A stretch of 64,000 bases of DNA from an uncultured Bacteriovoracaceae bacterium (lineage in GTDB: Bacteria; Bdellovibrionota; Bacteriovoracia; Bacteriovoracales; Bacteriovoracaceae): NCBI GenBank assembly GCA_938017795.1, contig CALIJZ010000005.1, positions 1 through 64,000 of the forward strand. Direction: 5' to 3'. Under the pieces are notes generated by a model. The model saw only the letters and a list, made by a program, of their open reading frames with translations. It was not told the DNA's origin and searched no databases. This document shows, piece after piece, positions 46,290 to 55,136 of this stretch. How positions within the stretch are numbered: position 1 is the stretch's first letter; each line of letters begins with the position of its first letter. The position numbers and the translations under genes were made by a program.

Positions 46290-46575
46290 AGAAGAGGACT
46301 GTCTCTTGAATTCACAAAAAAAGAAAAAAATCAAACTACTACTTGCCGATACTAAGATTGAAGAGACTTATTGACTTTCGTCTGGATCGATAGTGACAGT
46401 CCTTGTCTCTGCCTACGGAGCGTTTCCGCTAGAGGTTTCTACCCTTTACTATAAAAACACTAGTACCCGTTAACTTTATTCTTGTATGCGGTATCAATGC
46501 ATGATCAGGATGGTAGCAGGGGGTATCTCGATTCTAACCTCTAGGTTTGAATCTCCATTTCTTGACGGTCTCCGA
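46290..46575. ncRNA. candidate structured RNA or degenerate element in 416-bp intergenic region
   Basis: The gap 46248-46663 holds no clear gene but several nested inverted repeats: GGACTGTC (46296-46303) with GACAGTCC (46395-46402); GTCTCTT (46301-46307) with AAGAGAC (46361-46367), which compete for the same strand; CTAGAGGTT (46429-46437) with AACCTCTAG (46536-46544), enclosing TACCC (46440-46444) with GGGTA (46521-46525); CGGAG with CTCCG outside. Composition is less AT-rich than other gaps. One plus-strand frame from 46309 has a single internal TGA in about 58 codons. No known RNA family was recognised; strand unknown. Confidence 0.4.
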
Positions 46576-46663
46576 GAGTTTTTATATCAATGATTTACCA
46601 AGAAATAATTGTAATAGGTAAATTATAGTAAGCCTTTGGTTGATTATATTTTCGATTAGTTTT

Positions 46664-49645
46664 TTATTCAGGCCCATCATCTGTAAAAGACCAACCTTCA
46701 TTTAAAAGGTTTGTTCTCGCTGTTACAGCGGCAGGTTGATATGCTGCTGGAACATCTCCCAAATTTAGTCCTGCAGTTGGAATTAAATCATTTATATTAA
46801 TTAAAAAATTGCTGTAATTCTGATTAGAAATGTTTGTAGCTATAAACATTCGATACATGTTTCCAACACTAGTCACATCCCAATTGTCAGTTTCAGGGTC
46901 TGCAACAGATGCACCAAAAAACATATGTCTCATTGTCGTAACATTTGATACATCCCAACTGCTCACATCTGGGGTTGCAAGAATTGCATATGCAAACATT
47001 CCTTCCATGTCAGAGACCATCCCTACATCCCACTCACTTACATCTGGGTTTGCTATATCCGCCTGACTAAACATAGCTTTCATGTTAGTTACTTTTGAAA
47101 CATCCCAGTCAGCAACATCAGGATCTGCAGCATCAGTTGCATAAAACATATAATCCATATCTATAACATTGCTAGTATCCCACAACTCTGTAACAGGATT
47201 TGCAACATAAGTTCCACTAAACATTCCTCCCATATCTGTAACACTAGAAACATCCCAGCTACTGACATTAGGATTTGCCATATCTGCAGAGAAGAACATG
47301 TGGTGCATATTTTCAACTTTTGAAACGTCCCACCCAAATGTATTCGGATTTGCAACATCAGACTGACTAAACATACTCTGCATTTCAGTGACATTGCCTG
47401 TATCCCATCCACTAGTCACAGGATTTGCCGATGTAGTATTTGCGAACATATAACTCATATTGGTAACATTTGCAGTATTCCAACTACTGGTGTTAGGGTT
47501 TGCATCTGTGCCAAAAAACATAGAACCCATATTAGTAACATTAGAAGTATCCCAATTAGTTGTAATTGGTTCTACATTAATTGATCCCCTGAACATGGAT
47601 TGCATCGTAGTAACTTCGCTTGTATCTCCTCCTTCAACAGTTGTTAAATTAAGACATTCCTCAAAACTTCCAAAGAAGCTTTTCCAATCTACATCTCCCA
47701 ATTCAGGAATTGATAAAATCTTCAATCTCTCAGGCGTATTCCAAAGCCTTATTGATTCCATTTTTCCTGTAATCGTAATTGTGTAAACACCTGGAGAAGC
47801 ATAAGTATGTATTCTATCAGGATCAGTTCTTGATGTAACATAACCTAAAGGACTACTATCTCCCCAATCTACATTGAAATCATATTGATTCCCATTAGCT
47901 GGTAGAGGTAAGGTTATCGTTTCACTAGCACTTGTTATATTCCATGTTGAGACAAATGGAGTTCCATAAACTGTAATTTTAAAACCTTCAGTATCATTAA
48001 GGGCCCCATCTGTAAGCACTAATACGATATCTGATTCACCTTTTTCATTAAGTGCAGGAATGGCGGAAAAACTGCAACTTGTTCCACTTCCTCCAATTGA
48101 AATATCAGCTGAAGGAATGAGAGTTGTATTTGAGTTTGATTGAACATTCACATCTGAACATGTTACAGGTGAATCGATATCTGAAATTGTAAAACTTACA
48201 ATTTGGAGAGATTTTCTAGATGTTACAAAATCGCTAATACTTTGGATCTTTGGTGGATCATTGACTGCATTAATAATTAAATCAAAGCTCGTTGAAGCTG
48301 AACTTAATCCATCAGAGATACTAAAAGTTAAATTACTAGCTGTCCCACTCGCATCATCTACAAGTGTAATCGCTGCACTACAATCTGGAGCCGTTCCTGA
48401 GAAGCTAATATTAGAGATTAAACTTCCAAAAGTACTAAGATCTGTTGTCACTGATCCACATGCTAGAGTTGAATCAATATCATTGATATCAAAATCTACT
48501 GATAAGTCGATATCTTCATTTGTTGTTTTATTTCCAAGAACATCTAGAGCTATTGTGGGTGGATCATTAACTGCATTAATAGATAAATTGACACTAGCAG
48601 TATTAGACTGAGATCCTGCAGTTGTTACTTGGTATGTGAAGTTTTCACCTAATCCGTTAAAATTTGCAACACCTTGAACTATAGCTTTACATACACCCAA
48701 AATATCACATGTACAGCTCGAAAGAGTTATATTGGTAGTCTTGGTAATGATACTACAACCTGTAGCAAGATCACCATCTGTATCTGAATAAACTAAAGTA
48801 ATCGTTTCAGGATTATCCTCTAAGAAAGAAACTGTTCCCATTGGACCAGCAACTGGCAAGGCACCAAAATCAAGTACAACTTCTAAAGTATCATTATCAA
48901 ATATATCTTCTTGATCAAAAGAAATATTTGAAATTTTATTTACTAAAGAAGTTCCAACTAAACCCGTACCCACTTTAGCAGTTATTTCAAGAGTATTAAC
49001 CTCTGCATTCTCAACTCTTCCAAGATCCCACGTCCCAGTTGAGAAGTTGTATCCACCTTTCGTAGAAGAATAGGAGAGATAAGTAAGTCCTGCTGGAAGT
49101 AAGTTCACTATTTCTAGATTTGTTAAATCTCCAGGCCCAAAATTTTCACTAGTAATAGTAAAAACAACAGTATCTCCTTCTAAAGGAGAAGAATTATTAA
49201 CTGAAAGGACTGTTTTCAAGTCATTACCACAAATTCTAATTGGATTATTTTGAATTATATTTGACTGAGTAAAAGTGATATTTTTGATTTGAATTGCCGG
49301 GTTAAGACCATTTATCATATTACCTGGGAATTCAACTGGACCACAATTGTACTGACCTTCAATACATGGACAAGTTTCCAATGATGGAATCATGTCACTA
49401 GAGCTAATCTCTAAAGTTGTATTGCTGGGAGCACAATAGCCAGTTAGGCTTACTACTTTACGTGCTGATGGAACGCAATCAGCAATATTAAGATTATTAC
49501 CAATTATTAAGGGACTTGGGTCTGAAGTATCATTAACAACTGGTCCTTCATATTCAACAATCCCTCTCATAACAATGTTAGTACTATTGTTTGGAGATAA
49601 GCAGGAAGTCATTAATAAAAAAGAAATCAAAGCCAGTTTGTGCAT
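46664..49645 (-). CDS. surface lipoprotein with DUF11, cadherin-like and DUF285 repeats
   Basis: 993 residues. Lipobox LLMTSCLSP (Cys about 15). About 145-250: a DUF11 domain (NNSSPLEGDTVVFTITSEN, NLEIVNLLPAGLTYL). About 270-560: three or so cadherin/Ig-like domains (AVNDPPTIALDVLGNKTTNE, AVNDPPKIQS). About 560-670: a PKD-like lead-in (FNVDWGDSSP, HTYASPGVYTITITGKM). About 674-934: eleven DUF285 repeats of 24-25 residues, W-D-x-S-x-V-x-x-M-x-x-MF. DUF285 occurs in surface lipoproteins of Mycoplasma and in environmental bacteria. Outer-membrane, probably adhesion. Shares DUF11 with the nearby giant protein. Confidence 0.85.
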   Translation of the reverse strand: MHKLALISFLLMTSCLSPNNSTNIVMRGIVEYEGPVVNDTSDPSPLIIGNNLNIADCVPSARKVVSLTGYCAPSNTTLEISSSDMIPSLETCPCIEGQYNCGPVEFPGNMINGLNPAIQIKNITFTQSNIIQNNPIRICGNDLKTVLSVNNSSPLEGDTVVFTITSENFGPGDLTNLEIVNLLPAGLTYLSYSSTKGGYNFSTGTWDLGRVENAEVNTLEITAKVGTGLVGTSLVNKISNISFDQEDIFDNDTLEVVLDFGALPVAGPMGTVSFLEDNPETITLVYSDTDGDLATGCSIITKTTNITLSSCTCDILGVCKAIVQGVANFNGLGENFTYQVTTAGSQSNTASVNLSINAVNDPPTIALDVLGNKTTNEDIDLSVDFDINDIDSTLACGSVTTDLSTFGSLISNISFSGTAPDCSAAITLVDDASGTASNLTFSISDGLSSASTSFDLIINAVNDPPKIQSISDFVTSRKSLQIVSFTISDIDSPVTCSDVNVQSNSNTTLIPSADISIGGSGTSCSFSAIPALNEKGESDIVLVLTDGALNDTEGFKITVYGTPFVSTWNITSASETITLPLPANGNQYDFNVDWGDSSPLGYVTSRTDPDRIHTYASPGVYTITITGKMESIRLWNTPERLKILSIPELGDVDWKSFFGSFEECLNLTTVEGGDTSEVTTMQSMFRGSINVEPITTNWDTSNVTNMGSMFFGTDANPNTSSWNTANVTNMSYMFANTTSANPVTSGWDTGNVTEMQSMFSQSDVANPNTFGWDVSKVENMHHMFFSADMANPNVSSWDVSSVTDMGGMFSGTYVANPVTELWDTSNVIDMDYMFYATDAADPDVADWDVSKVTNMKAMFSQADIANPDVSEWDVGMVSDMEGMFAYAILATPDVSSWDVSNVTTMRHMFFGASVADPETDNWDVTSVGNMYRMFIATNISNQNYSNFLININDLIPTAGLNLGDVPAAYQPAAVTARTNLLNEGWSFTDDGPE
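46843..47622 (-). repeat. eleven DUF285 24-25-residue repeats
   Basis: Tandem 72-75-base units in the 3' third of the lipoprotein gene. Each encodes W-D-(V/T)-S-x-V-x-x-M-x-x-M-F followed by a variable A-x-P-x tract (for example WDTSNVTNMGSMFFGTDANP). Confidence 0.85.
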
Positions 49646-49793
49646 TTATTACCTTAGGAGTTTATTGTTAGCTTTAATCTATAGGTTATTAAAAATTGTG
49701 CTTAGCTCGAAATATTTCAAGAAGAAGTTTTTTAGATGTTTAAAACTGCCCAAAAAGTGAGCCGGTAACAGTTAGGCTTTATTATTTTTTTTT

Positions 49794-50007
49794 ACTCAAT
49801 GATTTATCTCTCATCTTTTCATTAAAAGGTTAACAATATCCATTCTTCCAAGGTCTACTGGGTTCAATATGCAAAGTTTTCACCTCTAATCTTTTCAATC
49901 AAGACTTAAGATCAAGGGCTATAAACTCTTCTAGATTATCTGATCTAATGTAATCTGGTAGAATTCTGCTTTAAAAAGTGTTCTAATGATTCAATTACAG
50001 TATTTAC
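49794..50007 (-). pseudogene. remnant of IS3-family transposase (orfB)
   Basis: Reading the minus strand in one frame gives IRSDNLEEFIALDLKS, stop, then VKTLHIEPSRPWKNGYC, stop, PFNEKMRDKSLS, which is the conserved 3' part of IS3-type DDE transposases (RSDNG-EF ... EPG-PWENGYCESFN-K-RDE). A shifted frame upstream reads VNTVIESLEHFLKQ, matching the part just before it. At least two in-frame stops (one replacing the catalytic Glu codon), a frameshift and truncations at both ends show it is dead. A sequence like an IS end, ACTGCCCAAAAAGTGAGCC, lies at about 49745-49763. It sits in a 663-bp gap (49646-50308) with no intact gene. Confidence 0.8.
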
Positions 50008-50165
50008 CGACTAAAGCTTTTATATCACTGCCGTTAAAGTTCACTTGAAGACCTGAAATTAGCTTTAATTTTTTGATAGAAATTCACTCTCAGCAAAACG
50101 GCTTACCTAAAGTGAGTTTCAAGGTGTGATTTCTTAGCTATTTACATTACTAACTGCAATTTTTG

Positions 50166-50194
50166 ATTATATAAAAAAGTTGACAACTCTTCAA
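50166..50194 (-). promoter_or_regulatory. sigma70-like promoter in the IS-remnant gap
   Basis: TTGAAG (minus strand, 50194-50189) and a perfect TATAAT (50171-50166) with 17-base spacing. It points into the transposase remnant and the 663-bp gene-less gap; no intact gene follows until the lipoprotein gene at 49645, 520 bases on. Confidence 0.45.
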
Positions 50195-50308
50195 TGATTA
50201 CGAAACTTTAGATTTAGTTTCCACTGCTAAGCGAGTATATTCTATTCAAGAATAAGACAAGCATAGATATTTTCATTTTAATCCTTTGAATGTTATTTAT
50301 CATAGTTA

Positions 50309-51436
50309 TCAATATTCTAAATGTTTACTTATTCTTCCAGACAATAGTTTTGCTCCATCTGGTGATAAATGTAGTGCATCAACGAAAAACCTTGCTATTT
50401 TATACTTTGAACTGCCATTTGTTTCCATTGCATAATCCGAGAAGATTTCATCTCCATTTAGATAGCTAAACTTTCCCTTATTTAAAAACACTTCATAAAA
50501 ACTTTCTAACTCTTTTTTTTCATCAATTGTTTCTTCTCCCCACCAAAGATGACCAGTCTTAATAAAAACAACTTTTCTAAACTTCTCAAAGTAAGCCCCC
50601 CCTAATTCCTTGATACTTAAAAGCTCACTTTTAAATGTATCTAGAATATCGTTCTCACACATCACGTATACTAATGAATCATAATCTTTTGTAGACTCTC
50701 GTTTCAGAACTTCTGAAATCTCTTTTGAATCAAATGATTGAACCCCAGCGTTTACAAAAAAGAACTTTCCTTTGAACTCTTTAGCTAAATAACTAGCTAT
50801 AGTCTCATCATCACCAACACCAAATCCCATTGCAACACTATCACCCACCACTAATATTTTCTTTTGACTTTGAGCTTCTCCTTCCTCTGTATAATTTACA
50901 GTATTTCTATAACCTTTCTCATTAAAATAATACTGAAAAGTATCAATTGAATATTTTTCTAACAATCGTTGTAAGGGATGACTTTTTTTCTCTTGAGGAT
51001 TAAAATATAGATATACAAAGGAATACTGTAATTTTTCTCTCCTTGGTAAAACAAAACCTTCATATTTAAAGTTTTTCTTGAATGGAGAATCTTCAACTAT
51101 ACTCTTCCCAGAATAAATACTAAAATCGGCACTTACGGAAGCTAATAGTGAGTATTCCCTCATCCCTAAACAATCGACTTCAACGTTGGAGAACAGATGC
51201 GTTTTGTTCCGGTTTAATACTTTTGAGCTAACTCCTTTAGGCAAAAAAAGGTTACTATTTATCTTTGTTACTTTCTTTTTGTTCAATTGATCGATAATTT
51301 CTCTTAATTTGACTCCATATTTAATCTCTATATCAACATCAAAACAGAAGAAAAAAAATAAAATCACAATGTAAAAGCTTAAAAAGAAAGCAACAATCTT
51401 AGTGATTATTTTTAATGCATTTCTCAAAAATTTCAT
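50309..51436 (-). CDS. membrane-anchored SGNH hydrolase-like protein
   Basis: 375 residues from the ATG at 51436; an upstream frame extends to 51481, but AGGA lies 9-10 bases before 51436 and the hydrophobic anchor (IVAFFLSFYIVILFFFF) follows at once. SGNH blocks: LVVGDSVAMGFGVGDD (block I, Ser nucleophile), NAGVQSFDS (II), YVMCENDILD (III, normally GxND) and VDALHLSPDGAKLL (V, Asp/His). Such enzymes act as esterases or O-acetyl transfer factors on cell-wall or surface glycans. Overlaps the end of the upstream gene by 38 bases. The substrate is not known. Confidence 0.75.
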   Translation of the reverse strand: MKFLRNALKIITKIVAFFLSFYIVILFFFFCFDVDIEIKYGVKLREIIDQLNKKKVTKINSNLFLPKGVSSKVLNRNKTHLFSNVEVDCLGMREYSLLASVSADFSIYSGKSIVEDSPFKKNFKYEGFVLPRREKLQYSFVYLYFNPQEKKSHPLQRLLEKYSIDTFQYYFNEKGYRNTVNYTEEGEAQSQKKILVVGDSVAMGFGVGDDETIASYLAKEFKGKFFFVNAGVQSFDSKEISEVLKRESTKDYDSLVYVMCENDILDTFKSELLSIKELGGAYFEKFRKVVFIKTGHLWWGEETIDEKKELESFYEVFLNKGKFSYLNGDEIFSDYAMETNGSSKYKIARFFVDALHLSPDGAKLLSGRISKHLEY

Positions 51437-52286
51437 TTGCATAAATCCTGCTTCCCTCTTCTGATAAGTTATAAGAGTCAATATATAAACTTAAAGGACC
51501 AAGGACTTGACTACCCTTCATTTTTTCTAAAATTAGCTCTAGGCCCGAGACTATTATCATATCTTCTGATTTCAACTCATTTATTAATGAAGAAAAATTT
51601 TGCCTTGCATTTTCTCTTTTGTCATCATGGAAATAGAAAAATGATGGCATCATTGTTTGAATACTAGGGTGAACAACGAGACAATTTGTATGAGTTTTAT
51701 TTTCTTTTAAGTTCTCTAATACTGCTTTATTGTTTTCTCCAACCAGAGAGATTGTCATTTTGTCCTCTTGATTACTTCCAAGTAAATAATCAAGTTTCTC
51801 GCGTTCTATAATGATATTAAGATTTTCTTTTCTTATAATCTGTTTTATTTGTTCAGCTATTTTTTTATTTTCATCTAACATCAACCCAAGAAATGATGAG
51901 CCTAATAATAGTTTCACCTTCTTTTCAAAGTCTCTTCCATCATCACTTTTAACTTCTTTGTTCTTTTTCCCATTTTCACATTTATAATAATAAAGGTGAT
52001 CAACTTCCGCTCTTGCTACTGAACATTCACTTGCTATTAGCTCATAACAATATGCATCCATGTCTTCTAAAGTGCTTGAGTTATAAGCATTAAGATCAAA
52101 TTTCTTTCCATTAGGATGATTTTTTATAAAATTTTGTAATGAGTCTTTATCGACAAGAGAACAATTCCTATCATCGCTAAATTCTTTAATATCTAAGAAA
52201 AAGAGTGAAAGTAAAATCAAAATCAGGGCAACTATTGCTCCCATTAAAGAATAGAAAAAATAAATCTTGAGATCTCTGCTATCCAT
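51399..52286 (-). CDS. degenerate SGNH-like membrane protein, paralogue of next gene
   Basis: 295 residues. One N-terminal hydrophobic segment (YSLMGAIVALILILLSLFFLDI), then a domain with LLLGSSFLGLML (like block I of SGNH enzymes) and a C-terminal IDSYNLSEEGSRIYANEIF, which aligns with VDALHLSPDG of the downstream gene except that the catalytic His is Asn. Three or so cysteines (DAYCYELIASECSV, YYYKCENGKK) precede it. Probably a non-catalytic partner of the 50309 gene, with which it overlaps. It is a paralogue by alignment of two motifs only. Confidence 0.55.
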   Translation of the reverse strand: MDSRDLKIYFFYSLMGAIVALILILLSLFFLDIKEFSDDRNCSLVDKDSLQNFIKNHPNGKKFDLNAYNSSTLEDMDAYCYELIASECSVARAEVDHLYYYKCENGKKNKEVKSDDGRDFEKKVKLLLGSSFLGLMLDENKKIAEQIKQIIRKENLNIIIEREKLDYLLGSNQEDKMTISLVGENNKAVLENLKENKTHTNCLVVHPSIQTMMPSFFYFHDDKRENARQNFSSLINELKSEDMIIVSGLELILEKMKGSQVLGPLSLYIDSYNLSEEGSRIYANEIFEKCIKNNH

Positions 52287-52358
52287 TAATTATCTTAATA
52301 TAATATTAAAAAGCTTAAAACAAAATATTGACGGTCTTCTCGGTTAATGCCCGAAATA

Positions 52359-52434
52359 TGGTGGGCGTTGACGGGATCGAACCGCCGACATCTACCTTGT
52401 AAGGGTAGCGCTCTCCCAGCTGAGCTAAACGCCC
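52359..52434 (-). tRNA. tRNA-Val (anticodon UAC)
   Basis: Cloverleaf on the minus strand: acceptor GGGCGTT pairs with AACGCCC, D arm GCTCAGCTGGGAGAGC, anticodon stem CTACC/GGTAG enclosing CTTACAA (anticodon TAC, A at 37), T arm GGCGGTTCGATCCCGTC, discriminator A and an encoded CCA. 76 bases with CCA. Monocistronic. Confidence 0.97.
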
Positions 52435-52454
52435 ATATTTTTAGGTTGAATCAA

Positions 52455-52483
52455 AATTTATTGGATTGATCAGATACTGTCAA
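52455..52483 (-). promoter_or_regulatory. sigma70-type promoter of tRNA-Val
   Basis: Consensus TTGACA (minus strand, 52483-52478), 17-base spacer, TAAATT (52460-52455), with the tRNA 5' end 21 bases downstream of the -10 box. Consistent with a strong stable-RNA promoter. Confidence 0.65.
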
Positions 52484-52523
52484 TCTAGATTTGAAAATCT
52501 CTTAAAATAAGTCTCAATAAGGC

Positions 52524-54944
52524 CTAGTTTGCTACTTGTTTAACGTCCTCAATACCACCACCTTCAATAACATTTAATGAGCCTACTACTCTCATAAATT
52601 CTTCAGGTTTACTAAGCTCTAGAGCGACCTTTAAGACCTCTTCACAGCTACTTACTGGAATGATATCTAATCCACTCTTGATCTCATCAGGGATCTTCAC
52701 AAGGTCCTTGGCATTCTTAAATGGAATACAAATTGTACTGATTCCACACTGTTTAGCTGCTAAAAGTTTCTCTTTTAAGCCACCAATTGGAAGGACTCTT
52801 CCTCTAAGCGTGATCTCTCCAGTCATCGCAACATTTTGTTTAACAGCTATTCCGGTAATAATTGAAGTAAGAGCTGTAGCAATTGTTATACCTGCACTTG
52901 GTCCATCTTTTGGTGTTGCTCCTTCAGGAACGTGAATATGAATATCATTTGTTTCATACCACTTATGATCTACTCCAAGTCTAGCTCCGATAGATCTTAC
53001 ATAACTAAGAGCGGCTTTAGCAGACTCTTGCATTACTTCACCAAGCTTTCCTGTAACTTGTAATTTACCTGTACCAGGAACTGATATTACTTCTACGTTT
53101 AAAACACTTCCTCCTACTGGACTCCATGCTAAGCCATTTACTAATCCGATAATCTTCTTATCGGTTTCAATCTCTGTATTATCAAACCTTACTGGCCCAA
53201 GATATTTCTCTATTGCTCTATCAGTAATATTAAATTTCTTCTCAGCTGTGATTTCTTTTTCAACAACATCTGTAGCGATTTTTCTAGAAATCGTATTCAT
53301 TTTTCTTTCTAAATCTCTAACTCCAGATTCTCTTGTATATCCTCTAATAACTTTCATAAAAGCTTCATCAGTTAAGGTAACGTCATAATCTTTTAATCCG
53401 TTTTGCTTAGCTGCTTTCTTTAAAAGATAACTTTTAGCAATCTGTTGTTTCTCAAGAGGCGTATACCCTGGCAGATCAATAATTTCCATTCTGTCTCTTA
53501 AAGGTCCCGGTATCTTCGAAATATCATTGGCAGTCATGATAAACATGACATCTGATAAATCATATTCAATTTCAATATAATGATCTGAAAAATTTGAATT
53601 TTGCTCTGGATCTAAAACTTCAAGCATTGCTGAACTTGGATCTCCTCTGAAGTCACTACTCATTTTATCAATCTCATCTAATAAAATAACTGGATTGCTT
53701 GATTTTGCTTTCTTTAAAGCTTGAACAATCTTTCCTGGCATTGCTCCAACATACGTTCTTCTATGTCCTCTAATCTCAGCTTCGTCTCTTACTCCACCAA
53801 GAGAGATCCTAACAAAGTTTCTATTCATAGAATTAGCTAAAGATTTTACGATTGAAGTTTTACCAACTCCTGGAGGTCCTGCTAAACAAAGGATTACTCC
53901 TTTACTATCTTGACCAGCAAGTTTTCTCACTGATAAATATTCTATAATTCTATCTTTTACATCCTGCATTCCATAATGTTCTTCATCTAGAATATTTCTA
54001 GCTCTAGTTACATTATTATCTTCTTCTGTAGTCTCTAACCACGGAAGGCTCAACATCCAATCAAGATAGTTTCTAACTACTGCAGACTCAGCAGACATTG
54101 GAGACATCGTCTTTAATCTTCTCAGTTCTTTTTCAACTCTTTGTCGTGCTTCAACTGGCATATTTTTATTAGCAAGTTTTTCTTGCATTTCATTCATCTC
54201 AGACTTGCCATCATCTTTGTTACCAAGCTCTTTTTGAATAGCGTTGATTTGTTCGTTTAAGTAGTACTCTTTCTGAGATCTCTCCATTTGAGATTTAACT
54301 CGTGATCGAATTTTCTTTTCAACATTAATGATTTCAATTTCCGCCTGCATTTTTCCTAAAAGTTTTTGAAGTCTATCTTCTACAACAATGCAATCAAGAA
54401 TCTCTTGTTTTTCTTTAATCTTCATTGTTAAGTGAGCAACGATAATATCAGCAAGTCTCGATCCATCTTCAATAGAAGAAATGCTCATTAATAATTCAGG
54501 CGGAATTCTTTTATTTAACTTTACATATTTTTCAAACACTGTTTTGACTGATCTCATTGTTGCAAGAAGATCTGTTTCATTATTTGATTGATCTTCACAC
54601 TTTGAAACTTCAGCAGTGTAGCCTGTACTTGAATTATGAAACTCACTAATACTTGCTCTATATTTTCCTTCGATAAGAACTTTTACTGTGTTATCTGGAA
54701 GTCTTAACATTTGAATTACGTTTACAACTGTTCCTATCTCATAAACATCATCTCTTTCTGGATTTAACACTGATGCATCTTTTTGTGTTACAAGAAATAA
54801 TTCGTTACCTGATTTAGAAGCTGCTTCTAAAGCTGCAATAGACTTTTCTCTCCCAACAAACAAAGGAACAACCATATGTGGAAATATTATTACATCCCTC
54901 AGTGGTAAAAGTGGGAATGAATTTACTTTTTCATCCTTAGTCAT
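52524..54944 (-). CDS. lon: ATP-dependent protease Lon
   Basis: 806 residues from the ATG at 54944, chosen because AAGGAGG lies 5 bases upstream; an in-frame ATG at 54992 has no such site. N-terminal substrate domain (LPLLPLRDVIIFPHMVVPLF), AAA+ domain with GPPGVGKTS (about 350) and LDEIDK, sensor NDISKIPGPLRDRM, and protease domain with catalytic Ser in PKDGPSAGIT (about 680) and Lys in GGLKEKLLAAK (about 721), matching E. coli S679/K722. Degrades misfolded and regulatory proteins in the cytoplasm. Downstream of clpP-clpX, the usual order, but separated by 192 bases with its own promoter. Confidence 0.97.
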   Translation of the reverse strand: MTKDEKVNSFPLLPLRDVIIFPHMVVPLFVGREKSIAALEAASKSGNELFLVTQKDASVLNPERDDVYEIGTVVNVIQMLRLPDNTVKVLIEGKYRASISEFHNSSTGYTAEVSKCEDQSNNETDLLATMRSVKTVFEKYVKLNKRIPPELLMSISSIEDGSRLADIIVAHLTMKIKEKQEILDCIVVEDRLQKLLGKMQAEIEIINVEKKIRSRVKSQMERSQKEYYLNEQINAIQKELGNKDDGKSEMNEMQEKLANKNMPVEARQRVEKELRRLKTMSPMSAESAVVRNYLDWMLSLPWLETTEEDNNVTRARNILDEEHYGMQDVKDRIIEYLSVRKLAGQDSKGVILCLAGPPGVGKTSIVKSLANSMNRNFVRISLGGVRDEAEIRGHRRTYVGAMPGKIVQALKKAKSSNPVILLDEIDKMSSDFRGDPSSAMLEVLDPEQNSNFSDHYIEIEYDLSDVMFIMTANDISKIPGPLRDRMEIIDLPGYTPLEKQQIAKSYLLKKAAKQNGLKDYDVTLTDEAFMKVIRGYTRESGVRDLERKMNTISRKIATDVVEKEITAEKKFNITDRAIEKYLGPVRFDNTEIETDKKIIGLVNGLAWSPVGGSVLNVEVISVPGTGKLQVTGKLGEVMQESAKAALSYVRSIGARLGVDHKWYETNDIHIHVPEGATPKDGPSAGITIATALTSIITGIAVKQNVAMTGEITLRGRVLPIGGLKEKLLAAKQCGISTICIPFKNAKDLVKIPDEIKSGLDIIPVSSCEEVLKVALELSKPEEFMRVVGSLNVIEGGGIEDVKQVAN

Positions 54945-55007
54945 AAGCTCCTCCTTAAGCAAAACAACATTCTTAAATTCATCCATGAACATAAGATCAA
55001 CTTGTAC

Positions 55008-55036
55008 TTATTATTTTCTCATAAAAATGAAATCAA
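55008..55036 (-). promoter_or_regulatory. putative promoter of lon
   Basis: TTGATT (minus strand, 55036-55031), 17-base spacer, TAATAA (55013-55008), about 64 bases before the lon ATG at 54944. A reasonable sigma70-like match in the clpX-lon gap. Confidence 0.4.
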
Positions 55037-55136
55037 ATTTAACAGGGAAAAAATGGCTGTATAAGAAATTACCAGGGTATATTTTAGAAAATGTAAGATT
55101 TAAAAAACCAATTAATTTTCGTCAATTATTTTTGTC

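Noticed and set aside
46309-46485. Plus-strand frame of about 58 codons with one internal TGA, considered as a selenoprotein or small gene
   Set aside because: No SECIS-like element following TGA is recognisable, no ribosome-binding site; the nested inverted repeats explain the stretch better.
46536-46560. GGTTTGAATC, like a tRNA T-loop
   Set aside because: No acceptor, D or anticodon arm could be drawn around it on either strand.
49575-49760. Short plus-strand open frame at the lipoprotein gene's start
   Set aside because: Antisense to a signal peptide and into the IS remnant; no ribosome-binding site.
49771-49777. GTTAGGC, like an integron attC core site
   Set aside because: No partner site of the RYYYAAC type at attC distance and no integrase; lies in the likely IS end.
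54945-54992. Upstream ATG as the start of lon
   Set aside because: No ribosome-binding site there, while AAGGAGG precedes the ATG at 54944, and numbering from 54944 matches E. coli Lon catalytic positions.
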